From the NCBI GenBank assembly GCA_016716385.1, contig JADJWL010000006.1, positions 124,001-188,000 of the forward strand: a stretch of DNA of 64,000 bases, given 5' to 3'. A program made the position numbers and the translations under genes. Of the stretch, positions 33,605 through 42,497 are shown one piece after another. The stretch is from Bryobacterales bacterium. GTDB lineage: Bacteria > Acidobacteriota > Terriglobia > Bryobacterales > Bryobacteraceae. How positions within the stretch are numbered: the stretch's first letter is position 1; every line of letters starts with the position of its first letter. The notes below the pieces were generated by a model that searched no databases, was not told where the DNA came from, and saw only the letters and a list, made by a program, of their open reading frames with translations.

Positions 33605-35572
33605 TTGAGAGACGGCCCTGGTATTGTGCAACCGGCTCCCGAGCCGGGTGAAATTGCGTTTCAGCCCGCGGCGCGGGCGGAGTGGCGGGAGATGGCAAGC
33701 CGGTGGCAGCGCGAAGCTGCTCCCGCGGCCGCGGGTTGCCTCCTCCGGCATCAGGACAAGGAAGGTTATTGGAACGGCCTGCTGACGGCCGACGCCACTC
33801 TCGAATCCGACTACATCCTGTTGCAGCTTTGGCTGAACCCGCCCGAGGGCCGCTACTGGCCTGCGTCGGCCCAGCCGCGCATCCGGAAGGCCGTCCGAGC
33901 CATTCTGGAGCGGCAGCTCCCCGACGGCGGCTGGAACATCTACGCCGGAGGTCCTTCGGAAGTCAACGCCACGTCCCGCGCCTACATCGCGATGAAGCTG
34001 GCGGGTGAACCGGTGGACTCACGCCCGATGCAGGCGGCGCGCCGGCGCGCCCTGGAACTCGGTGGACTCCAGGGCTGCAACAGCTACACAAAGATCAACC
34101 TGAGCCTGTACGGGCTCTACCCGCGGAAGTATGTCCCAAGCATCCCGCCGGAGATCACACTGGTCCCCGGCGATCTGCTCTACGAGATGTCTTCCTGGAC
34201 CCGCGCCATCATCGTGCCGCTCTCGATCGTACAGGCGGTCGGTGTCGAGCGGCCCGCGCCGGATGGGTTCACGGTTGAGGAACTGCTGGTGCCCGGCAAA
34301 AGCCTGTCTCTGCCGAGGAAGGACATCATCGCTCAGATCTTCAACCACGTCGACCGCCTCGTCAAGCTCTGGGAGCGGCGCAACGTCAAGGAGGTGCGCA
34401 AAGCCGGCATCCGCGAGTGCGAGCACTGGATGCTCGACCGCACCTACCGCTCCGACGGCATCGGCGCCATCTACCCGGCCATGATGTACTCGATCATGGC
34501 GTTCGACGCGCTCGGCTATCCGGACGACCATCCCGATCTCGTCGAAGCCAAACGCCAGTTCGACGGCCTGATCGTGGAGGATGAAGATCGCCTGCTGTTC
34601 AAACCGTGCCATTCACCGGTGTGGGATACGGCGATCGCCATGTTCGCTTTGGGTGAAATGGGCGTGGCCGATGCCGCCGCGCAGACCCGCGCCGCCGACT
34701 GGCTCCTGTCCAAGGAAGTCCGACGCAAGGGGGACTGGTCCGTGAAACGGCCCGACCTCGAGCCGGGCGGCTGGGCATTCGAATTCGCCAATGAGTATTA
34801 CCCGGACATCGACGACACGGCCATGGTGCTGCTGGCGCTCAGTCACGCGAACGCTTCCGATCCGGCGCGGCAGCAGAGGGCCGAAACACGCGCCATCAAC
34901 TGGCTGCTCGGGATGCAATCGAGCGACGGCGGCTGGGCGGCATTCGACTACGACAACGACTGGGAGCTGCTAAATAAGGTCCCGTTCGCCGACCACAACG
35001 CCATGCTCGACCCGACGTGTCCGGACATCACCGGCCGCGTACTCGAAGCGCTCTGCCGGCGCGGCTTCACGATGCGGGACGAACCCGTCCAGCGGGCGGT
35101 AGCCTTCCTGTTGGCCGCACAGAAGGAGGACGGGAGCTGGTTCGGCCGGTGGGGCGTCAACTACATTTACGGGACGTTTCTTGCTTTGCGGGGGCTGAGC
35201 GCAGCGGCGGCTTTGGCTCGCCCGGCGGTTCGGAAGGCCGTGCGCTTCCTCCAGGCAACCCAGAATTCCGACGGCGGTTGGGGCGAGACCTGCGACAGCT
35301 ACCGCGAGCACCGTTTCATCCCCGGCCCAAGCACGGCGTCCCAGACGGCGTGGGCTCTGCTGGGGCTGGCCGCGGCAGGAGAAGCACGTTCCGATGCCGC
35401 GCTGCGTGGCGCCGCCTGGCTACTCGACCGCCAGCAGCCGGATGGCCGGTGGGACGAGGCCGGGACAACGGGCACCGGATTCCCCAACGTGTTCTATCTG
35501 ACCTACCACCTCTACCGGCAGTATTTTCCGATGCTGGCGCTGGCTACCGTGCTCGGACCTGCTACTCGATAA
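33605..35572 (+). CDS. shc: Squalene-hopene cyclase
   Basis: A 655-residue cyclase (usual length 630-660). It folds squalene into hopene, the precursor of membrane hopanoids, and acts as a monotopic inner-membrane enzyme. The acid catalytic DxDD motif is at residues 401-404 (PDIDDTAM). Many QW repeats are visible (QNSDGGWGE, QSSDGGWAAF, QPDGRWDE, LPDGGWNIY). The start TTG 33605 is chosen because GGGGGAGGA sits 5 bases before it. An in-frame ATG at 33446 would add 53 poorly conserved residues, while ATG 33692 would be shorter. The C-terminal end overlaps the convergent pyruvate carboxylase gene by 11 bp. Hopanoid partner genes are not adjacent. Confidence 0.93.
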   Translation: MRDGPGIVQPAPEPGEIAFQPAARAEWREMASRWQREAAPAAAGCLLRHQDKEGYWNGLLTADATLESDYILLQLWLNPPEGRYWPASAQPRIRKAVRAILERQLPDGGWNIYAGGPSEVNATSRAYIAMKLAGEPVDSRPMQAARRRALELGGLQGCNSYTKINLSLYGLYPRKYVPSIPPEITLVPGDLLYEMSSWTRAIIVPLSIVQAVGVERPAPDGFTVEELLVPGKSLSLPRKDIIAQIFNHVDRLVKLWERRNVKEVRKAGIRECEHWMLDRTYRSDGIGAIYPAMMYSIMAFDALGYPDDHPDLVEAKRQFDGLIVEDEDRLLFKPCHSPVWDTAIAMFALGEMGVADAAAQTRAADWLLSKEVRRKGDWSVKRPDLEPGGWAFEFANEYYPDIDDTAMVLLALSHANASDPARQQRAETRAINWLLGMQSSDGGWAAFDYDNDWELLNKVPFADHNAMLDPTCPDITGRVLEALCRRGFTMRDEPVQRAVAFLLAAQKEDGSWFGRWGVNYIYGTFLALRGLSAAAALARPAVRKAVRFLQATQNSDGGWGETCDSYREHRFIPGPSTASQTAWALLGLAAAGEARSDAALRGAAWLLDRQQPDGRWDEAGTTGTGFPNVFYLTYHLYRQYFPMLALATVLGPATR

Positions 35573-38500
35573 CGAGCAGCAGGTCCTTCGCCTCCACGTT
35601 CGCGCCCACCTGGACCAGGCGCTCCTTCACTTTTCCGGTCACCGGTGCGTACACGGTGCTCTGCATCTTCATCGCTTCGAGCACCAGCAGCTTGTCGCCT
35701 TTCCTGACCGGTGCGTTCAACTCGACGGCAATCGACGCAACAACGCCAGGCAGCGGCGAACCCACGTGACCAGGATGATTCGGATCGGCCTGCGTCCGCT
35801 TCGGACCGTGCGCTTCGAGCGAGCGGTCGCGCACGCGCACCTCCCGAGGCTGCCCGTTCAGTTCGAAGAACACGGTCCGGGTCCCATCGTCGTGCGGCGA
35901 GCTGACCGTCAGGAACTTGATCACGAGCGTCTTGCCAGGCTCGAGATCCACGGAGATCTCCTCGCCTATCTTCATGCCGTAGAAGAACTGCGGCGTCGGG
36001 AGAACGTCGAGGCTGCCATAGCTTGCCTGGGCCTTGGCGAACTTCACGAAGACCTCGGGATACATCACGTAACTCAGCAGTTCATCGCGGGACGGCTTGT
36101 GTCCCGTCTTCTTCTCGACCGTTTCGGCGGTCGCATTCCAGTCGACCGCGGGCAGGTGCGCCCCGGGACGCCCGCGCTTCGGCTTGCCGCCGCGCAGGAT
36201 GATCTTCTGGAGCTTCTTCGGCCACCCGCCGTCCGGTTCACCGAGCGACCCTGTGAACATTTCCACTACCGAGTTCGGGATGGTGAGGCTGTGATCCGGG
36301 TCGAGCCGTTCGAATTCCGCCACCGTCATGCCGTGGCTCACCAGGAAGATCGCCATGTCGCCCACGACCTTGCTCGACGGCGTGACCTTCACGATGTCTC
36401 CGAACGCGTGGTTCACGTCGGCGTACATGCGCGCAATCTCCGTCCATCGTGCACCCAGTCCCATCGACTCGGCCTGCTCGCGCAGGTTCGTATACTGGCC
36501 GCCGGGCATCTCATGCAGATAGACTTCGGCGGTGCCGCTCGGGGGGCTGGTGTCGAACGGTCTATAGTGTGTACGAACGACCTCCCAATAGTCAGCGCAC
36601 TGCCCCAGTGCCTCGACATCGAGACCCGTATCGCGTGCTGTATTCCTGAGAGCCGCGACAATCGAGTTCAGGTTCGGCTGGCTCGTCTGGCCGCTCATCG
36701 ACGAGATCGCCGCGTCGCACACGTCGACCCCCGCGTCGGACGCCTTGAGGATCGATGCCGCGTTGATGCCGCTCGTGTCGTGCGTGTGGAAGTGCACCGG
36801 AATGCCGATTTCGTTCCGCAGTGCCTTCACAAGCTTTTCGGCTGCGTACGGCTTCAGCAGTCCTGCCATGTCCTTGATGGCGAGGATGTGCGCGCCCATC
36901 TTTTCCAACTCCTGCGCCATGCGGATGTAGTAGTCGAGCGAATACTTCGGACGGCCGGGGTCGAGGATGTCGCCGGTGTAGCAAATGGCCGCTTCGCACA
37001 CCGCGCTGGTCTTGCGCACCGCCTCCATCGCGACCTTCATGTTGGGCAACCAGTTCAGCGAATCGAAGATGCGGAAGATGTCGATGCCTTGCGCGGCCGC
37101 TTCGCGGACGAACTCGCGCACGGCGTTGTCGGGATAGGCTGTATAACCCACGGCATTGGATGCGCGGAACAACATCTGGAAACAGATATTGGGGATCAAC
37201 TCGCGCAGGCGGCGCAGGCGCACCCAGGGGTCCTCGTGGAGGAAACGCATGGCGACATCGAACGTGGCGCCGCCCCACATTTCGAGGCTATAGAGTCCCG
37301 GAAGCCGCCGGGCGACGTAATCGGCCGCGGCTACCATGTCATATGTCCGCACGCGCGTCGCCAGCAGGGACTGATGAGCGTCGCGGAAGGTGGTGTCGGT
37401 CAGCAGCAGGCGCTTCTGCTCACGGGTCCAGCGGGCAAACCCCTCCGGGCCCCATTCCAGCAGGATTTGCCGCGTACCATCCGGGATTGGCCCGTCTCCG
37501 GCCACCAGATGCGGCGGCTGCCGCAGGCCCTCGGGGACCGCCTTGCCCTTCGCCTCCGGATTGCCGTTGACCACGACATCGCCGAGGTATGTCAGGAGCT
37601 TTGTCGCGCGGTCGCGCCGGTGCGTGAAGCGGAAGAGTCCCGGCGTCTCGTCGAGGAAGCGCGTCGTCGCCTCGCCCCTCTGGAAGGTCGGATGGTTGAC
37701 GACATTTTCGAGGAACGGGATGTTGGTCTTGACACCGCGCACGCGGAACTCGCGCAGGGCGCGATCCATGCGCTGGCAGGCGTGGTCGAATGCGCGGCCC
37801 CAGGTCGAGACTTTGACAAGCAGCGAGTCATAGTAGGGCGTAATGTTTGCGCCGCCGTACGCCGAGCCTCCGTCCAGACGGACGCCGAATCCCGCGGGCG
37901 ACCGGTAGGTATGGATCTTGCCATAGTCGGGCCGGAAGTGGTTCTCCGGGTCCTCGGTCGTGATGCGGCACTGCACGGCGAATCCGTTGCGGGCGATGCC
38001 CTCCTGCCGCGGGAGATCCATCGGTGCGTCGTGCAGATTCAGCCCCTGCGCCACCTGGATCTGGCAGCGGACGAGATCCACGCCGGTCACCATTTCCGTG
38101 ACCGTATGCTCCACCTGGATCCGCGGGTTCACCTCGATAAAGAACCATTCTCCGGAATCGGCGTCGACCAGGAACTCGACCGTACCGGCGTTCCGGTAGT
38201 TCGCCGCCCTTGCCAGCGTGACCGCCGCATCGCAGAGCGCATGGCGCACCTCATCATCGAGGTTGACCGCCGGCGCGACCTCCACCACCTTCTGATGCCG
38301 CCGCTGCACGGAGCAGTCGCGCTCGTGCAGGTGCAGAACGTTTCCGTGGCCGTCCGCCAGAATCTGCACCTCGATGTGCCGCGCACGGCGGATGAAGCGC
38401 TCGAGGAACACGGCGCCGTCGCCGAACGCCGCGGCTGCCTCGCGCTGTGCGTCTTCGAGCAGACCGGCGAAATCCTCGGGCTTGTCGACGATCCGCATGC

Positions 38501-38999
38501 CGCGTCCGCCGCCGCCGAACGCTGCCTTGACGATCAACGGAAATCCGATCCCCGCCGCGATCTTCTTCGCTTTCGCGGCATTGGCGATCGCCTGATCAGT
38601 GCCGGGAATGACCGGGATGCCGGCTTTCTGTGCCAGTTTTCGCGCCGCCGTCTTGTCGCCCAGCAGGTCGAGCGTCTCCGGATCCGGCCCGACGAACGTG
38701 ATGCCGGCTTTGGCGCAGGCCCGCGCCAGACCGGGGTTCTCGGACAAGAATCCGTAGCCCGGGTGAATCGCGTCCACGCCTTTTTCGGCGGCCAGCGCGA
38801 CGATTCCCTCGACGTCCAGGTAGGCCTGAACGGGGCCCTTCGACTCGCCCACCAGATACGCTTCGTCCGCCTTGAAGCGGTGCAGACTCAGCCTGTCTTC
38901 CTTGGAATAGATGGCGACTGTGCGCAACCCCAGTTCGGAAGCGGCGCGGAGGATGCGGATGGCGATTTCGCTGCGGTTCAGTGCAAGGAGCTTTTTCAT
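35562..38999 (-). CDS. pyc: Pyruvate carboxylase
   Basis: A 1,145-residue single-chain pyruvate carboxylase, making oxaloacetate from pyruvate and bicarbonate with ATP. The biotin carboxylase domain (1-450) contains GYGFLSENPG, KAAFGGGGRGMRIV and FIEVNPRIQVEHTVTEMVTG. The carboxyltransferase TIM barrel (about 530-800) has LLTDTTFRDAHQSLLATRVRTYDM, with metal ligands in FRDAHQ and FHTHDTSG. The biotin carrier domain ends the protein with biotinyl lysine in LEAMKMQS. The MKKLLALNRSEIAIRIL start (ATG 38999) is chosen over an upstream frame extension. Single-chain form gives anaplerosis for the TCA cycle. Confidence 0.96.
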   Translation of the reverse strand: MKKLLALNRSEIAIRILRAASELGLRTVAIYSKEDRLSLHRFKADEAYLVGESKGPVQAYLDVEGIVALAAEKGVDAIHPGYGFLSENPGLARACAKAGITFVGPDPETLDLLGDKTAARKLAQKAGIPVIPGTDQAIANAAKAKKIAAGIGFPLIVKAAFGGGGRGMRIVDKPEDFAGLLEDAQREAAAAFGDGAVFLERFIRRARHIEVQILADGHGNVLHLHERDCSVQRRHQKVVEVAPAVNLDDEVRHALCDAAVTLARAANYRNAGTVEFLVDADSGEWFFIEVNPRIQVEHTVTEMVTGVDLVRCQIQVAQGLNLHDAPMDLPRQEGIARNGFAVQCRITTEDPENHFRPDYGKIHTYRSPAGFGVRLDGGSAYGGANITPYYDSLLVKVSTWGRAFDHACQRMDRALREFRVRGVKTNIPFLENVVNHPTFQRGEATTRFLDETPGLFRFTHRRDRATKLLTYLGDVVVNGNPEAKGKAVPEGLRQPPHLVAGDGPIPDGTRQILLEWGPEGFARWTREQKRLLLTDTTFRDAHQSLLATRVRTYDMVAAADYVARRLPGLYSLEMWGGATFDVAMRFLHEDPWVRLRRLRELIPNICFQMLFRASNAVGYTAYPDNAVREFVREAAAQGIDIFRIFDSLNWLPNMKVAMEAVRKTSAVCEAAICYTGDILDPGRPKYSLDYYIRMAQELEKMGAHILAIKDMAGLLKPYAAEKLVKALRNEIGIPVHFHTHDTSGINAASILKASDAGVDVCDAAISSMSGQTSQPNLNSIVAALRNTARDTGLDVEALGQCADYWEVVRTHYRPFDTSPPSGTAEVYLHEMPGGQYTNLREQAESMGLGARWTEIARMYADVNHAFGDIVKVTPSSKVVGDMAIFLVSHGMTVAEFERLDPDHSLTIPNSVVEMFTGSLGEPDGGWPKKLQKIILRGGKPKRGRPGAHLPAVDWNATAETVEKKTGHKPSRDELLSYVMYPEVFVKFAKAQASYGSLDVLPTPQFFYGMKIGEEISVDLEPGKTLVIKFLTVSSPHDDGTRTVFFELNGQPREVRVRDRSLEAHGPKRTQADPNHPGHVGSPLPGVVASIAVELNAPVRKGDKLLVLEAMKMQSTVYAPVTGKVKERLVQVGANVEAKDLLLVIE

Positions 39000-39069
39000 G
39001 GAGAGAGCGGGAACCGGGCAAAGAACCCGACTCCCGCAGGGTATCACGGAACCTCAAAAGGTCCCGGGA

Positions 39070-39333
39070 TCAACTCAACATGGAAAGCGCACCTTCGTCA
39101 TCGACCACCGGAGAGATCCGGAACTCCAGCAAGTCTGACCACTGCTGCATCCACTTACCCAGCGCCACAGGATCGCTGGTCTCGCAGACGCAGAACCCCT
39201 CGCCCTCTCCCAGCGAGTGCCAGCGTCCGAGCATTTTGACACCTTCCGGAGGCATGCCCCCAGTCGCCAGAAACCGCTGGTTTGCCTCGTCCCGCACTTC
39301 GGGACCGAAGTTCCAATGCACCGCAAATAACAT
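39070..39333 (-). CDS. DUF3303-family protein
   Basis: An 87-residue protein: MLFAVHWNFGPEVRDEANQRFLATGGMPPEGVKMLGRWHSLGEGEGFCVCETSDPVALGKWMQQWSDLLEFRISPVVDDE. This matches the short DUF3303 family (dimeric alpha-beta barrel-like fold, function unknown). The start is set by AAGGAG seven bases before ATG 39333. It lies 70 bp before the pyruvate carboxylase gene in the same direction, so the two may share a transcript. No catalytic motif is known for the family. Confidence 0.85.
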   Translation of the reverse strand: MLFAVHWNFGPEVRDEANQRFLATGGMPPEGVKMLGRWHSLGEGEGFCVCETSDPVALGKWMQQWSDLLEFRISPVVDDEGALSMLS

Positions 39334-39393
39334 AAAAATTCTCCTTCTCCGGAGTGAGTGTATATCGAAACGTCCGCGCACGCTACGTTGCCG

Positions 39394-41313
39394 CTAGTCG
39401 CCCGGCCGCTTGATCGCCGTTCTGGGTCCATAGAGCGGGGGCCGCTGGCCCGCCTCGATGGCGCCCAGATCCGGCGCGCGGCCGCTGAAACCGTCATTCA
39501 CGTTCGGCAGCCGCACGCCGGCATCCACGGCCTTGCTGCCGGGTCTGAGACGGAAATCGAGATCCTTCGCGTGATAGACGGCGCCCGGTGCGTCGGCCGC
39601 GGGTGGGCGCACGCCCTCGAAGATGTCGAAATCAACTTCGACGCCGTTCTTTTCGTGTCCGGTGGCCCTGGTGAAATCCGCCAGCGTCCGGAACGCTTCG
39701 AAGCGCGGCGGCTCTTCGTAGTCGCGCAGGACGCCCGGCCGCGGGCCGCGCCAGTAGAACTGCTCCCGCGACTTCGGGTTGGGGCGGTAGCCGTTGTAGT
39801 TGTACGTGGAGTACGCCGTCGCCACCGAGAAGCGGAAGATCCCTCGCTCCGGTTTATCCGGCCCGAGGAACAGGTTGTTCCGGAAGTGCCCGTTCGAGTA
39901 CAGCGACCCGTTGGAATTCTCCGCGATGATCGTGTTGTGATACAGCACCACTCCCGACGGCTTGACGTTGAACTTAAGCGCGCAGCCGGTCGGGATGTGG
40001 TACACGACGTTCCGGATGAAGTAAGCCGGTCCGCCGAAGACCGGCTGTGCGCTCAGCCCGCACTGGGCGGCGTTGACGCCGCGGTTCCGCATGACGCGGA
40101 TGTTGTACACCCCGCCGTCGGTCTCGACGAAGTCATCGGCCATCAGATGGATGTCGTTGTTATAAATGTCGATCGAGGTGGCCAGCAGCTCTTCTTCCTT
40201 CTCCGGCGCTCCGTGGGTGCAGACCGTGACGCCGTCGTGGAAATAGGCAATGTAGTTGTGCGCGATGACGTGGCCGGATCCGTACACCTTGACGCCGTAG
40301 TAACTCTTCAACTGGTTGATCCCGTAAATTCCGGGGGTGAACCAGCCGAGGAGGCGATAGCGGTCATCGCGGCCGATCATGACGTTGTCAACGATGTAGA
40401 AGTCCCGCGAACCGGCGTACTGGGTCGTCACGCCAATGCCGATGTCCTCGAACCGGCAATTCCGCACGGTCAGGCCCTTCGACCCCGTCACATCCTTGGT
40501 GCCCGCGTGGAAAGCAACGTCAGTGTTGCGAATGGTAAGCCCTTCGAAGATGTGGTAGTCGGCTGCCATCACGTCGAACAGGCGGTGGTTGCCATCGCCA
40601 TCGAAGATCACTTCGCCATCGCCGGCGGCGCGGATCACGATTGGTTTCTCGGGCGTCCCTTTGGCGGTCAGTACATAGGTGCCGTCGAAGGGCAGGCCAA
40701 GCGGGTCGGAATAGTTGAGGCGATCGCTCTTGTACAGGCCGGCGTGCACCAGGATCACATCGCCCGGCTGCACCTTGCGCTCCGTAACCACGGCCCAATC
40801 GCCGCGCCCCGACGCATAGTAGGCGGACTTCAAGCCCGTAAACGCGGGCTCGATCTTCTCGCCCCGCCAGGACGGCGGGTAGACGTGCAGCACCCGGCCG
40901 CCTTCCGCCGCTTTCGGTTCCGGACGGGTCCGGACCGTCACCGTCTCGACAGCATTGCCGTTGACGCCATCGGGGTCCTTCATTTCGAACCGCGCCTCGT
41001 ACTCGGCGCCGGGCTCGAGATCCAGAATGCTGCCGGCGAACACATCGGGTACGGTGTAGTCGACGTAGAGTTCCAGCCGGTACACCCGCTCGCCGCCGGC
41101 GCGCATCAGCGGGAGCCCCTCCCGCCATGCCGTCTCCCCCTTCTGCCGGTAACGGACATCGACAGTGGCGTTGCGGTTCGCGTCTCCATCGATGTACCAG
41201 TGGAAGCCGAGGTTGATCAGCGTCGGCGGTTCGACGATGAGCTTGCCCGGCGTCACGGCGTCGGCCCCATGCATGGAAAGCGCACACGCCAGACTGAGCA
41301 GAAGCGCCCTCAT
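39394..41313 (-). CDS. Secreted right-handed beta-helix protein
   Basis: A 639-residue secreted protein from ATG 41313 (signal MRALLLSLACALSMHGADA). An N-terminal beta-sandwich/fibronectin-like part (20-190) is followed by many parallel beta-helix turns: VILVHAGLYKSDRL, GDGEVIFDGDGNHRLFDV, FEGLTIRNTDVAFHAGTK, GLTVRNCRFEDIGIGVT, FYIVDNVMIGRD, HVIAHNYIAYFHDGV. Such pectate-lyase-type folds act on polysaccharides, though catalytic residues cannot be placed here. Its start overlaps the stop of the upstream propeller gene by 4 bp (ATGA), so the two form a transcription unit with likely linked polysaccharide function. Confidence 0.85.
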   Translation of the reverse strand: MRALLLSLACALSMHGADAVTPGKLIVEPPTLINLGFHWYIDGDANRNATVDVRYRQKGETAWREGLPLMRAGGERVYRLELYVDYTVPDVFAGSILDLEPGAEYEARFEMKDPDGVNGNAVETVTVRTRPEPKAAEGGRVLHVYPPSWRGEKIEPAFTGLKSAYYASGRGDWAVVTERKVQPGDVILVHAGLYKSDRLNYSDPLGLPFDGTYVLTAKGTPEKPIVIRAAGDGEVIFDGDGNHRLFDVMAADYHIFEGLTIRNTDVAFHAGTKDVTGSKGLTVRNCRFEDIGIGVTTQYAGSRDFYIVDNVMIGRDDRYRLLGWFTPGIYGINQLKSYYGVKVYGSGHVIAHNYIAYFHDGVTVCTHGAPEKEEELLATSIDIYNNDIHLMADDFVETDGGVYNIRVMRNRGVNAAQCGLSAQPVFGGPAYFIRNVVYHIPTGCALKFNVKPSGVVLYHNTIIAENSNGSLYSNGHFRNNLFLGPDKPERGIFRFSVATAYSTYNYNGYRPNPKSREQFYWRGPRPGVLRDYEEPPRFEAFRTLADFTRATGHEKNGVEVDFDIFEGVRPPAADAPGAVYHAKDLDFRLRPGSKAVDAGVRLPNVNDGFSGRAPDLGAIEAGQRPPLYGPRTAIKRPGD

Positions 41314-42467
41314 GCCGCCCTCTCCGCGACGTAAAGTTCCGTCCAGCGCGAGGCGCTCACATTGAAGTAGAGGCGCCGTCCGTCGGCGCTGAAGATGGGG
41401 TGCGGGTGCGACGGCCGCCACGACGTTGCTCCCTGTGAATTGTCGAACCGGTGAATCGTTTCGTAGTCGCCCCCGGCCAGATCGCCAATGACGACGCTGT
41501 AGTGCTGCTTGCCGCCGTCGTAGCTGTCCGTGGTGAACAGGCGCCCATCCGGGCTGATGGAAGGATGGGTGCCGGGGAAGCGCGGCACGCCGGAGATGGG
41601 CCGCTCCGCGCCGGTGTCGCTATCGATCAGGATGTTCATGACGTTGATGATTTGCCGCGAGTCCGGATGCCACGCCGGGTGACCCCATTTCATGCGCGCG
41701 AACAGAAAGCGTTTTCTGGCGAGGTCATAACAAAACAGGCCTTCGCGGAAGCTGGCCTGCTTGCTGCGGAAGTCGCCGCCGAGCGGAGTCGCGCCCTTGA
41801 AGAACACACGCCTGCGGTCGGGGCTGAGTGTCGGGAAGTAGGCCGACACCGGCTTGTCGCCGTAGATCTGCCGGAGCACTTCCGGATAGGCTTCGCGCAG
41901 CGCCTGTGCTGTCAGGACCGCACGGATTTCGCCCGTCGCGACGTTGAGCAGTTCAATGCCCGTGTGCGGACCCGGGTCGAAATGAGGGCCGTAGAGAGGC
42001 ACGACATCGCTCCCGGGCTGTCCCCAGCCGGTCATGCGGCCGCGCGCCAGAACCCTCTCAGAACCGGTGGGCAGATCGACGCACACCACGACCCACTGCC
42101 CGTCGCGCAGGTCGTGAAACACGACGCGGCGCCCTCCCGACAGCCACTGCTGGCAGGCGGTGCGGTGCGGGTCCTCGACAGTGACGCTCGATGCCAGAAC
42201 GCGGCTCTCGCCGGAGGCCCGGTCGAGCACGCGCACTTCGCCGTGATGGCATTCAGGGTCTGTTGAGGCGAAGTAGACGAGCGCCTTGCCGTCGGGACTT
42301 TCCGGGCACGTGTTGAAGTAGCTGTGGACGCTATGCCGGTCACGATGAGACGTCGCCGGCCTCGCCGTCACGCGCTGCCTCCAGGCGGCGAGCGGGCTGT
42401 CGAGCCGGGCGGCCGCGTGTGCAAGCGAAGGAAGTGCGCACAAAATGGCGCGCCGCGAAAATGTCAT
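41310..42467 (-). CDS. Oligogalacturonate lyase-like beta-propeller protein (PL22-like)
   Basis: A 385-residue protein with a Tat-like signal (MTFSRRAILCALPSLAHAAA). The rest forms a seven-bladed-type propeller with TolB-like blades (SPDGKALVYFAS, SPDRRRVFFKG, SPDGRLFTTDSYDGGKQ, SADGRRLYFNVS). The histidines in MKWGHPAWHPDSRQI and SHPHPIFSADG occupy positions like the metal/catalytic histidines of oligogalacturonate lyase family PL22. It would break unsaturated oligouronides in the periplasm, if active. The assignment is by motif pattern only. It is coupled to the beta-helix gene by a 4-bp overlap, fitting pectin or uronic-acid use. Confidence 0.7.
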   Translation of the reverse strand: MTFSRRAILCALPSLAHAAARLDSPLAAWRQRVTARPATSHRDRHSVHSYFNTCPESPDGKALVYFASTDPECHHGEVRVLDRASGESRVLASSVTVEDPHRTACQQWLSGGRRVVFHDLRDGQWVVVCVDLPTGSERVLARGRMTGWGQPGSDVVPLYGPHFDPGPHTGIELLNVATGEIRAVLTAQALREAYPEVLRQIYGDKPVSAYFPTLSPDRRRVFFKGATPLGGDFRSKQASFREGLFCYDLARKRFLFARMKWGHPAWHPDSRQIINVMNILIDSDTGAERPISGVPRFPGTHPSISPDGRLFTTDSYDGGKQHYSVVIGDLAGGDYETIHRFDNSQGATSWRPSHPHPIFSADGRRLYFNVSASRWTELYVAERAA

Positions 42468-42497
42468 GATTGGCGATCATTGTATCGCCAATCGCCG

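Noticed and set aside
35766..39239. 1,157-codon open frame antisense to pyruvate carboxylase
   Set aside because: It is a GC-driven shadow of a convincing single-chain pyruvate carboxylase on the other strand. Its translation is Arg/Gly/Val/Asp-rich and has no recognisable domain.
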